A stretch of DNA of 64,000 bases from Rhyzopertha dominica (lineage: Eukaryota; Arthropoda; Insecta; Coleoptera; Bostrichidae). The DNA is taken from assembly GCA_025024175.1 (NCBI GenBank), contig QCXZ01000053.1:13640001-13704000 (forward strand), read 5' to 3'. A program made the translations under genes and the position numbers. Numbering within the stretch: position 1 is the stretch's first letter; each line of letters starts with the position of its first letter. Positions 1 to 10,246 of this stretch are shown here, in pieces. The notes beneath the pieces were generated by a model, which searched no databases, was not told where the DNA came from, and was given only the letters and a program-made list of their open reading frames with translations.

Positions 1-1027
1 AAGATGTTCCTTTTGATTTTTAAGCCAACATTTAGAATGTGAAATTAAAGATGTATACAAATTTGTAGCTTCTTTCATTCTATATCAATTTATCACTTAT
101 ATCAAAAATTTTTTGGCAGAACTAACAAAGTCTTATAAACATAAACCCTATTAAATCATTTTTTTACTTCATTCAAGACACTTGTGGAGTATAATTTTAT
201 AATATGCTGATCACAATACAGGGTTAATTGCAGTAGGATTGAATGTATCCAGAATATATTCTAAAAAAATCAAATGGAGCCTTTCTCAAGCTAGTTTTAG
301 CAAATTTAATTTTGAATATGCTGTACATGAGCTTAAGTGGTCTGGAGGAAAGATGATATGTTTTGTATACAAGCTCTTCTGGTCTTCTTCAACTTTCATG
401 TGCCTTGATAAAAACCATTGATAGATTGTATTTTGTTTGTATAAGCAGGAATTTGAAAAATGTTAATATAAGTTAAGGGTGTTCTCTTTCAAATAACAAA
501 GCTCAATATTTATAGAAGTACACTCGGCCCAAATAGAAATGAAACAAGCAAATTACAGTTAGGGTGTTACCGACAATTTTTCTAAAATCCATGTCGTTAG
601 AGGGCGCTACTGCAGATATGCTACATAATATAAGTATCGAGACCCTCAAGACTAAGGAGCTGTCCAGTATTTGTGTAGCCCAGCTGTTACAAATTTTATT
701 GGTAGAAAGTAAAGAAACCTCTCCAGTTAGAATTTATAGCTTTTCTGCTTAGGAGATCTGTATTTAAATACTATTTGTTGCTCTAGAGCATGAGTATTAC
801 TGCAATGCAAGATCAGTTTTACTTTATATTAACGAAATTTAAATAGGTAAGTATTAAATATTGACTGGAAATAAAATGTTACATTCATAATAATTCTATG
901 TTTATAAATCACAGCCTTATTTTTTTTATGAAAAGGAAAAATGATTGCAACAATCATAACAAGCATCAGATATTGTGTGGAAAAAATAACGAGATGTATA
1001 TGACAACTCCTATTAAGATATATTGAT
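1..1027. other. AT-rich sequence, no gene recognised
   Basis: I see no domain, splice-site pair or repeat structure that I can name here. The short open frames (for example 564-752 on the plus strand) show no family resemblance and are probably chance. If the exon at 2026 belongs to a larger plus-strand gene, this stretch would be part of its upstream intron. Confidence 0.4.
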
Positions 1028-1850
1028 GTGCAGGTAAAAGTGAAAATTTCTTTAAAGTTTAGAGGATTTATTATGGAATTTCAAGAAAACAACAGCATAA
1101 CAAACAATTTAGGAAAACTATATTTTAGCATATATAGAAAACCAACCCCTACTGATACATTAATTCTTGCTGAATCTAAACCATCAGTAAGTATGAAATT
1201 ATTGCCTTTTCATAGTTTAATTCTCAGACTACAACATGTTTCCTTAAGTAAAGTAGATTTCGAAAAGGAATCACACATTAATAAACAATTGGTTATAAAA
1301 TAATAAGGATAATAGAAAGTTTATTTCTGTGAATAGAAGCATTGTTAGTAAACAATAAAGATAAAATGGACAAAGGTAATAAAAGTGGTGTGTACAAAAT
1401 TAATTGTGAAGAATGTAATATTATGGTAGTTGTATAGCTTGCACAGGTGTCGTAGTTTTAAAGAAAGAATTAAAGAACATTAAATCTTCACACTAAATAA
1501 TAGGAACTTCACTGGCTTTTCAAAACATTCTGTAACTTTCAGTCATATATTTAACGAAAATAGATTTAAAATATTACATAATGTTCAAAACGCATTAGAT
1601 TAGGATTATTGGAGCAACTATACATAAACAGAACACTTAACCCCCATAAAAATATCTGTAACGATCAAGTGGAATTAACTAGTTTGTTTATAAATGCTGC
1701 CATAAGTGTAGTTATAGAGGGTCGGTGGGATCCACATCTAACTTTAAGCAACAGTTTCGTTTGTAAACTCTTTGAGAAAGGTGTAATAAGCTGAAACATG
1801 TAAGAGGTTAAACTCAATAAAAACTGTTATAATCATTATATTATTGAAAA
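1028..1850 (+). mobile_element. Penelope-like retroelement remnant (RT end plus GIY-YIG)
   Basis: The plus-strand frame at 1028-1303 contains the phrase YRKPTPTDTLI followed by FHSLILRL. This is the usual end of the reverse transcriptase and the start of the linker in Penelope-like elements. Near 1387 the frame reads SGVYKINCEECN, the start of a GIY-YIG endonuclease domain. Near 1447-1482, SFKERIKEH fits the next conserved block in another frame. A further frame at 1609-1794 would be the C-terminal part. Several stops and frameshifts break the gene and the catalytic RT core is absent, so this is a dead 5'-truncated copy. It ends near 1850 in AT-rich sequence with GAAACATGT. It lies just upstream of a probable host exon, so it may sit in an intron. 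Confidence 0.75.
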
Positions 1851-2025
1851 ATGTTTGATTTCACGCCGTTGAAAAGTCTATTGAAGTTTTGCCGACTGTA
1901 CCTCTAAGAAGTTAACATTTTGAATAATTTTAGTTTCTGGACAGTATTAAAGTTGGCGCAAAATATTTAATAAATAGAGGAATAATGTGTTAAAAATTTT
2001 GCCTAAAATGCATTCTGTTTTTTAG

Positions 2026-2126
2026 CTGTCATCCCTGCAGGTGTAAACATCGCCTACATGTGCACGCAAGTGAAGGCAGCCATTGATGCTGAACATAACA
2101 AGAGCCAGTGGGTTCCAGTGCAGTGA
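2026..2126 (+). CDS. probable terminal coding exon of an unidentified host gene
   Basis: A pyrimidine-rich tract and TTTTTTAG acceptor (AG at 2024-2025) precede a clean frame of 32 codons ending in TGA at 2124-2126. It starts VIPAGVNIAYMCTQVKAAID and ends SQWVPVQ. The stretch is much richer in GC than its flanks and its third positions look coding. I do not recognise the protein. The first part is mildly hydrophobic, so it could be the end of a membrane segment followed by a short polar tail, but that is inference. An alternative is an internal exon: GTGAGT at 2123-2128 would be a strong donor. An AATAAA at 2543 supports the terminal reading. Earlier exons were not found in the window. Transcription would converge on the stargazin gene to the right. 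Confidence 0.55.
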
Positions 2127-2570
2127 GTGATATCCAAATCACGTCATTATTGCCTTAAATGTGATCTTTGATATTAAAGTTTACCCAATTTTATATGTAA
2201 TTTTTAACAAAACTTTTGATGCTGAACATTTACAAGCTAGTTTGAAACCAAATTATTTTGATGTTGTAAATAGTTTATTTTGGGTTTTGTTTGGAGCAAG
2301 TATTGTGTTTATTTGTTGCTACAGTTGCATTAAGAAGTAACAAACAATCCATTGTATATTTAACTAGATTCATTAATCTAATTATAATATGACTATTTTT
2401 ATTAATGATATTAGCTTTTACAGTATTTGTTTGTTTATAATCGTGCTAATTTTAAATTTGGTTGACATATTTTTTATTGTAATTTATTCTGTGATTGTAA
2501 TGACATATTTGGTTATTGGGGGCTAACGCCTTGTTTTCAGTTAATAAATTTATTATACAGATATTGTGTT
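2127..2570 (+). other. possible 3' UTR with poly(A) signal
   Basis: This AT-rich stretch follows the stop codon at 2124-2126. It carries an AATAAA at 2543-2548 followed by T-rich and TG-rich sequence, as expected for cleavage and polyadenylation. It is a 3' UTR only if the preceding exon is terminal. Confidence 0.35.
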
Positions 2571-2989
2571 TGATTTATTATGTATGTTCCAAGTGCAGTT
2601 CCAAACCGACAGTGGACACTTGAATCATGAACAGAAGCATTTCTGGCATTCCAAGCACAACCACGGATCAATTTATGACGGCTAGTCCGCTGTACCTACA
2701 TCATTTCCAACGGTTTGCGGTCTGCCAAAAAAGTTTGCAGATTGTACTATGAACTGGAAGTCCGGCCTTTGCGCATTCATATTTTACAATACGAACTGAC
2801 AAAATGTTCATAAATATTAAAAAGTATATACAGCACCACAGCAGATTATATTTATTAGCTTGTCGGCCGTTTCTGTAATTTTGAATCTCCGTTATTTATA
2901 TTCAAATTATCAAATTCAAAAGTTTTTGATGCAAAACAAGTAAAAGTGAAAGTGACTTCTCCAATGCAGAGTATATGACGTGATCGTCA

Positions 2990-3450
2990 TCATGCTGATG
3001 AAGAATTCATGGATTTGCAACTGGAAGACAGAATGTGACCAAAAAAGGTTAGATATGTGAAGGAACACTTTGTTGTTGGTAGTTTCTTCCATAGCGCAGT
3101 AGTACCAGGTTAGTTCCTTTTATAAGGATCAAAAGAGGCTCTTTGGAAAATAAAGTGTTAAAAAAGAATGTTTAATACATTTGAATGCGGGACACCAAAC
3201 AGCCAGCTATCGTGATCCTGCGGACAAATTTAATATCAGTATAAGTAGTTATATCCTAGTGTGAGACGATTATTTATGTTATTAAGCAATATTAATTCAC
3301 AAATTATTGGCCAAAGGATGATAAAAAAATTGAAATTGAACAGCATTTTCATGGTAAAGGTTTTCCTGGAGTAATAGGGGCAATCGATGGGTCACATATT
3401 AGGATTGATAAGCCTGTCGATGATTCAGTCATATAAGCATAGGGTATGAG
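2990..3450 (+). pseudogene. PIF/Harbinger transposase remnant
   Basis: The plus strand at about 3340-3435 reads FHGKGFPGVIGAIDGSHIRI followed by DKP. This is the hallmark block around the first catalytic aspartate (in AIDG) of PIF/Harbinger DDE transposases. About 150 bases upstream, in a different frame, NAGHQTASYRDPADKFNIS matches the helix-turn-helix-like block (A..F.IS.S) of the same family. Earlier residues around 3001 (EFMDLQLEDRM) could be the N-terminal part. Stops follow directly after the DKP block, frameshifts separate the blocks, and the second and third catalytic residues are missing. The gene is dead. I could not fix the terminal inverted repeats or the 3-bp target duplication. 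Confidence 0.7.
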
Positions 3451-5540
3451 CGCATATCGCTTTACAGCACCTCGCAGCAGGTAACTCACACACTTCTCAT
3501 GGGTAATCTTAACCTACATCCTTCTGTCAAAAGACGGTTTAATCACAAAAAATGGATACAGTGATATATTTTGGGTTATAAAGCATAAAATTTGATCATC
3601 ATACTACTAACTGGACATATAAAAGTACTAAAGAGAAATATTGCTATTTATAAATTATAAAGTAAAATTTTACACACTCCTAGAACACAGTCTTTGGGAA
3701 CATGAATCTCCGTTTCTTGCGGTCGCATCTTATTTTCAAAATGTAAGCGTTTAAGTCTCTACTGTTTTAATTTTCAATTATTTTACACACACTGTGTTTC
3801 TCCCTGTTGTACTGCATAATATCGCATGCGGTTTTACTTCGCGTGTGTTTTAAAACCTTACAAAAATCACAACGTGAACGCCTTAAAAATCGCTGGATAA
3901 TCACCACACTCGCGGTTTGCAACACCACACTGCATAAGGAATAACACGGTGCAGCGTAACACAGGTCCACATATAAAAACTCATTTTTCAAAACCCAGAA
4001 GCAACCACAGGAAATTCATTTCAGATTTATCTTCAGAGGGCAGTGTTTTAGTTGTACGTAAAACTCGGCAATGGTCCGGTATTCTGCACAATTAGTGCAA
4101 TATTAAGTAGAATGCCTTACCTACTCGTTTTCTCTGTGGATGCTATCTATCCACAATTGTTTAGATGGAAAGCAGTAAAATTTAACAGTTTTGTGTGTTT
4201 GTATAACTGTTACAGTCCAGAGCACAGCAATATTGTTTACTTACACGCAAAGATATTTTTCAGTAGTCATGTTGATTACTATCAAAGAATATATCTACTG
4301 CTGTAATCCTTTGATTACTAGACAGGCACAAATAAGAGAATTAGTTAAATTAGGCTATAGCAATTGCAACAGACACCATACAGCTGACAGCAACTGACAG
4401 CTAATATTAATTGCTTATCCACTAAAAATGCCAAGTTTCACAGATGATGGCGCCACTTGAAAATTCGCTCATCGCCTACAGCAATGTCAGATATAGCTAT
4501 CTATTAGCTATCAATGCCAGCTATTAACATGTAATGCAAAATATTAATTAGCAGTGCCGGATACTAAATGGCACTTATTAAGTAGCAATGCCAGATAAAA
4601 TAATATTTTCTACTGGCACTTTCGTAATTCTGTGACAGTTACATAAAATATTAATTATGATCATTCTTAAAAAGTGCAAATAATAGTAAATAAATTGGGT
4701 AATGCCTCAGTAGCTGTGCTGTATGCATACTAGTATGCATCATAGTGACAGGAGGTTAAAATTATAAATTAGCTTATAACTCCAAATATTTGAACTCGTA
4801 TCTAAATTACATCCTAATTTATTGTGTATATTGTGTTAATACCCAGTACTGTAGCGAAACCTGGTTACTCGGGGCTAGATGAGGTGGCACCTTTAAATTT
4901 ATCTAATCAAGTTGTTTGTGTTGATATTTTTTTTGGCAGTTTGATTCCAGTGTCAAATAAGTACTAAACGAACTGAATTAAGGGCACTGGGAATATTTTA
5001 CATTAGAAAAATATTTCAAACCTGTTTAGGTAAAGAATTACAACAATCTATCCGTACTACCCTTTAACTAACGCTTGTTCGCTTGTTTAGTTTACGTTTA
5101 TGTACCGGAATTGAACAATATAGCAAGTGTTGCTGTACCGTTGTCTTCTTATCACTGGAAAGAACCTAATCTGTTTTGTAACAGTACAGTGCTTTTAAAG
5201 GCTTTTGTCTAGAAGCCTAATACGTCTGTTTTAAAGTTTTTGTATTTTGCACAGTACCAAAATAGTTGCAATCCGGAATATGTAATTCGAAAAGCAATGA
5301 ATTGATAAGATCTTTAATTATTCCAGATCCCTTTTAGGTGAAATGTTTATCAACGTAATAAAGTAGTTGGATTTTAAAGTTTCTTTAATTTTAGTAGCGA
5401 AAGTTGTTTGTCAATGAAGACACTGACAAAAAAGTTTTGATAATTTTGTACTTTGCTGTTTTTAGTATTGATATGACGTTTTTTTTTGTTATTTCGGTTG
5501 TATTCATTGAATGCGTAGTGCAATTTTGATTTAGAAAGTA
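3451..5540. other. AT-rich sequence with short repeated motif and a palindrome
   Basis: No gene is recognised. Between about 4470 and 4600 the motif AGCAATGCCAGATA recurs about four times with changes and uneven spacing, like a decayed minisatellite. An exact 18-bp palindrome, ATGCATACTAGTATGCAT, lies at 4723-4740. Short open frames at 3767-3991 and 4052-4306 look like chance. Confidence 0.4.
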
Positions 5541-5550
5541 TTATAATAAT

Positions 5551-5737
5551 GTGGTCAATTTCAATTATGTTTTGGTCATGTCTCGTGAAAGTGAACATAT
5601 CACTGTCGTCGAGTTGCACAAGACAGGAATGAAGAGGGCAGACATTGTTCGAACGACTGGATTCAAACCAGCCAACGCGGCGTCTACAGAGCTGTGGAAC
5701 GTTTCGAAACCCTCTGCTTGCACCCTGAGAGGTAGCT
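5551..5737 (+). pseudogene. mariner-type transposase N-terminal fragment
   Basis: The plus-strand frame reads VVELHKTGMKRADIVRTTGF. It then continues in the next frame as QRGVYRAVERFETL. Together they form the N-terminal helix-turn-helix of Tc1/mariner-type transposases (usual pattern: IVELHKAG...DI.R.....RTVYRA..RF). One frameshift lies near 5675. Neither the second DNA-binding helix bundle nor any DDE catalytic block follows, so only about 60 residues remain. I did not find terminal inverted repeats. Confidence 0.6.
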
Positions 5738-5739
5738 AG

Positions 5740-7935
5740 CTATCAGCTGGAAGCAATCACCTCATGCATTCCCTTACAACTTCAGGTTTCAGGCAATAAA
5801 AGTGGTTGATGCTGTCACATACTATTGTNAAACACTGGAAATGTACAGTGGAAGTTTGTCTTGATTCATTAGTGTTTACGTGGTACAATAAGACAGCGTT
5901 TGTTATTGTGCACATGGTGTTACCTTAGCAATTATAATGGCATCTCAAGAATGCTATTTTGGTTTACTATCACACAATATTATTGGCAGTCATAATTATT
6001 TTACACTGATACCACACAAAACACTTACAGGCCAAGAACATATGTTGTTTATTTGTGCTATAAATGACTGATATCGTTTTATTTTTCCAATGCTACTTAT
6101 GTAGATTCTACTAGTAACAATTAAATTTAAATACATTATACAATCAAAATCAATAGACAAAAGCTGTTTATCTCGTTATTTATTGTATACAACTTTAACA
6201 TGTTTGATATAAATGAGTTAAAATAGATTACCGTATGCAATATTTACACCCTCTGATTCCATTTACAGTATCAACAATATTGGCACATTATTATTAAAAT
6301 GTACAGTGTACATACAAACTGAATTAATATATTAAACAACATCCTAGATAACAACAAAGATAAAAATTGACAATATATTATTTTAGTTCTGGATATGTCA
6401 CAGGTTTGTTACTTTTCATTTACTTATTTACTTAATTCAGGGTTTTTAAATGGATTCTTTAGTATTTTAAATAGTCTTTGTAGTTACTACACACTGCATT
6501 TAGTTCAAATTTATTTCATAATTTTAGCTGTTTATGTTTATGTCCTGATCTATTCACCATAAAGACAAAAGATTAAAAAATTGCATCCGTGTCAGGAAGA
6601 ATTATGGACCCAAAAGGATACAAAATTGTTTTGGAATAATTTTCAGCTTTATAAGTCCGTGGATTATTTATAGTTGGTGATTTGGTCTCTAGCATTGATT
6701 GTAAAATGTGGAATGTTAAATATAAAATTTGAAGACATAGTTTGGGCTCACATGCTATATCGATGAAACAGTAGAAATATATTAGTACCGTATAACACCA
6801 TTTAAAACAACTTTTTTTAAAGTACTTATATCGTAACATGCAAAATGTATATTTGATACAAGTACCATATGTGTATACCCAGTGCATGTAATGCCTCATC
6901 ATGATCAGATTTTTGGAGCACAGCTTATTGTGATCCTGATCACGTGTCTCTAGATGCAAGAGAAATGTGATGTGTTTTCAACATATATGATTTTTTTAAT
7001 ACTTCATGGTCTCGTTTACATTAGGTACAAATTTGGTTCAATGGATCAAAAGTTGCTAAATTTTATGCTAATTCTTATTTGGAATATAGTTTAAAGTTTG
7101 AGAATAAAATAATTATAAACCGCAATTGCTACTTTGTCGCTGCTAAATTAATTAATTTTTCCTATTGGAAATAAGTATTACCTACATAAATACACGGTAC
7201 TAATATAATATGAGTAATTAACATTTCGCGTCAAAGATAATTGAATTAGGTTAAAGAACAACAGATTTTATCATACGCGCAAAGGGTTTTTTATATTTGT
7301 AAAAATAAACTTTTCATGGCATTTGTAGACAAACGTTTGAGATTTATATCAGAAACGAATTTTAGAATGCTCTGTAGGAAGCACTATTTTCCTTTGTCAC
7401 TTTTAAGAATATATATACTCTTACTTCGTTGATGTAAGGAAAGACAGAACCACTAAGAGCAAATATGTGCGCGTGGACTAACAAAAGTATCAATTTTTGT
7501 ATCAAAGGTCATTTAGAAAACATTTATATGAGTCACACTTTACTGGCCTCTTTAAATATGCAGTGTCAGCCAGTAGAGCCAATACTCAGCGTTAAAGCAG
7601 CTTTTTTGAATGAAGATCGCTTAAAAGAAATGTTTACATGACTGGTGGGTTAACCAAAAGTTCTGTTAAACATATTTTGTGCAATCGAAATACCAAAATT
7701 GTAGATCTCGTCGAGCTCTATCTTTCTGTACTACAACCTTTCTGCAATGGCTTAACTGAATAAATTGAGGTAATATAGTATGTGAGATGAATTAAGCACC
7801 TACAAATAATTTTACTGTTGTGCCGTTCATGCTTTCATTGCTTACATGGAGTTGCACGAAAATGCCTGTTACGCGCCTTGTGCTTGGCTTGGGAGTCAGT
7901 CACAGAGATGACATATGGATCGCTGCAATTAAGAG
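5740..7935. other. AT-rich sequence, no gene recognised
   Basis: Nothing nameable is seen. The longest open frame (128 codons, minus strand, 6573-6959) has a composition set by AT-rich DNA (many Y, K, I, C, H), no domain motif and no splice support, so I do not call it a gene. Confidence 0.4.
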
Positions 7936-7937
7936 AG

Positions 7938-8595
7938 TAGAGGTGTGCAGCTCGTGAACGAACGAACGATGTGTACTATTCAGTTGCGCTACATTGAACG
8001 ATCTAGTTTGTCAGAATAAAATTTAACAGTTCATTATGAACGCTGCAGGAGACTTGTATGATACTGGACAGAAACAGATACGCAGTTCGGATTGAACGAT
8101 TGAGCAACCGCGAGCGACCTTTGGGATGGAAGAACGACCGAATATGTATCTTTTCGTGAACGGACACGCGAACCACGATGTGCGGCCGGCTGAATTACCT
8201 ATGTCTTCGCAATGTCTAACGTATTTAACATTTTGTTGCGAACTAAAATGTCGGAATAAAGCAATAATATACCAGATATGTAATTATTATATCAATACGT
8301 AAATATTGCTTGTACTTTTGAAATGGCCTTAAGCATTTCAGTAATAGGTACCAGAAGTGAAAGTAGTACAATTACATAATATACAAAAACAATATTAAAT
8401 TTGATAAACATTCGGGGACATAATAGGTTACTTTTATATTTTTATAAAATAGGTAATTCTCACTGCAATTTACAATTTAATATTTACGAATGCATAATTA
8501 TTGGTGTGCCATTGATGNCTGACGAACATAAGAGTCTCGCTCGCTTGCACAGCATGAACTATTCACCAAGATGAACTAGAACGCTCATCTCTAAT
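7938..8595. repeat. possible non-autonomous element with hAT-like ends
   Basis: The left edge reads TAGAGGTGTGCAGCTCG, followed by GAACGAACGAACGA. The right edge, on the opposite strand, reads TAGAGATGAGCG followed by GTTC-rich sequence. Short imperfect terminal repeats with YAGAGRTGNGC and subterminal GAAC repeats are common in hAT elements. The 8 bases on each side do not match, so no target duplication supports the boundaries. The interior has no transposase. Confidence 0.3.
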
Positions 8596-8631
8596 ATGCT
8601 CTCAGCCTGGGTCACGTGGTTTGGAATGCCT

Positions 8632-9410
8632 AATTAGGCATTTCAGTATTACGTCACAGTCCCTTTAAAAATGGAGGCTGTTGGCACACAAAGCCATTGT
8701 TTACATGGAGTTCTTACGGGAGCCAAACTTTAAGATTTTTTTATGTATGTTCGGGGCGGAAATTAGTAGCGTACTGCATATATTTAGGTTTGTCATGATT
8801 AGCTAGATATACCTGTGTAATTTTAACGCAATATTCGCGTAATAAACGAGAAAAAGATTGTTGAAGGTGACGTTGAACTTCCTGTTGGCAGGTTGACACA
8901 CTCCCTGTCCCTGTATTTACATCGAAAATGTTTTGTGTTTTATCAGTTGTCAGAAATAAAAACAAGATGGTTAATGTATACTGTTGTTTGTTGTGATTGT
9001 TGTTTTGATTCGTACTGCACAAAACACACTTAACAAGTTATTATATTATGGTTACATATAATACGCCGTATCTACTAATATAAATAATAGTTTCAGTGTA
9101 ATGGATCTAGTTTAATATAGACTACATGATGATTACGTGGTTTATACTCGCCTCAAAGTAAAACAACTGTGTTTATTCGCACTATTTTTCACTAATAACA
9201 GCGTCTATTGCACTAAAATTATATACATATATCCAACTAACCATAATGAATCTAAATATAGGAATTAGCTTAAAATTTCGTGTCACAATATACTGAAATA
9301 AATCTGTAAAAGTTTTCTCCCATAAGAGCTCAATGTAAACACTAGCTTTGTGTGCCAACAGCCGCCATTTTTAAAGGGACTGAGGTCACGTGTTCTGAAA
9401 TGCCTAATGT
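8632..9410. repeat. inverted-repeat element with arms of about 100 bp
   Basis: The left arm (8632-8735) and the reverse complement of the right arm (9313-9410) share TTAGGCATTTCA, then CAGTCCCTTTAAAAATGG, then CTGTTGGCACACAAAGC and GTTTACAT, in the same order. This gives an imperfect inverted repeat of about 100 bp around a 575-bp core. The layout suggests a non-autonomous DNA transposon. A 93-codon minus-strand frame (8741-9022) inside it has no recognisable domain. It lies a few hundred bases beyond the 3' end of the stargazin gene. Confidence 0.6.
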
Positions 9411-9641
9411 GGTAGACTACGAAAAGGTGATGCGTCGGCTTTTAGGATTAGATGATCATGACCATCACTTAATATTTAAAAATTGGATCGTTCGAAAAAA
9501 ATAAAAACATTTAGTTGGGGAATGGGGAATTAGCGATTATGAATGAGCATAAAATTTAGCTGATATGTCCCCGTTAAACGGAATTTTTATGTTACTTGAT
9601 TACAATCAAGTTCTCCAGTTTGAGTCGATTTCTGGCACAGA

Positions 9642-9852
9642 TTTATTTCACAAGGCATGAACAGTAACAATAAGATGTGCTGCTTTTCCATATTTTACTA
9701 CTGTACTAAAATGTTTGTACTGAATATCGATAAGCAAAAAAATACTAAGAGGTATCTAACTTAACAAAAATAGATGTGCCAATGCATAAAGAGACCAAAA
9801 CACACATTTTGAGCAATCCTCCGCCTCCTCAAGACCCTACACGCACTCACAT
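9642..9852 (-). other. stargazin 3' UTR with candidate poly(A) signal
   Basis: On the minus strand, AATAAA (plus-strand 9642-9647) lies about 205 bases after the stop codon of the last stargazin exon. No coding signal is seen in between. This is the nearest plausible polyadenylation signal. Other signals further left cannot be excluded. Confidence 0.4.
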
Positions 9853-10246
9853 TCAAACAGGTGTAGTTCTCCTCATTGGATCACTGTCAGTTCCCTTTTT
9901 GCCAGTACCGTTCCTTGAACTGATCGACAAACTACTCTGTGCCCTAAGGGGCATCGGTCTGTCCAAATCAAATGTCACAAACTCGTGTTCGTGTTGGATG
10001 CTGGGCGAATAATCGTCGAAGGTCCCCCCTGGAAGGAATTCGTCGCAGATGACATCTGCCGTTGTCGAAACTGTCGTCGCAGTTGCGTCCCTGGGAAACT
10101 GTCTCCTTTCCTCGAATTGGTAGCTGATAGTTGGGGGTGGAGGGAAGTCGTAGAAGCTGGAGAGGTCCTTCAGCGAGTTGGAGTGCGAATGCGGCCTGTG
10201 GAAGCCACATGGTGACTCGTGGACGGGATCCTTACCGAAGAAGTAC
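9853..10246 (-). CDS. stargazin-type TARP, last exon with PDZ-binding C-terminus
   Basis: The minus-strand exon starts after a TATGTAAG acceptor. It completes a codon begun in the previous exon (AG+G, Arg) and runs 130 codons to TGA at 9853-9855. It encodes the cytoplasmic tail: starting YFFGKDPVHESP, then acidic and proline-rich sequence, and ending MRRTTPV. The last residues TTPV form a class I PDZ ligand identical to that of vertebrate stargazin, where it binds PSD-95-type scaffolds at synapses. The GC-rich, codon-like composition stands out from the AT-rich surroundings. The phase fits the donor at 15319-15324 exactly. The role in glutamate-receptor or calcium-channel trafficking is inferred from the family. 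Confidence 0.9.

Noticed and set aside
6573..6959. 128-codon minus-strand open frame
   Set aside because: Composition follows AT-rich DNA, with no domain, no splice sites and no repeat. Such lengths occur by chance in 64 kb.
7938..8595. Calling this stretch a definite hAT insertion
   Set aside because: The ends look alike but the flanking 8 bases differ, so it is listed only as a possible element.
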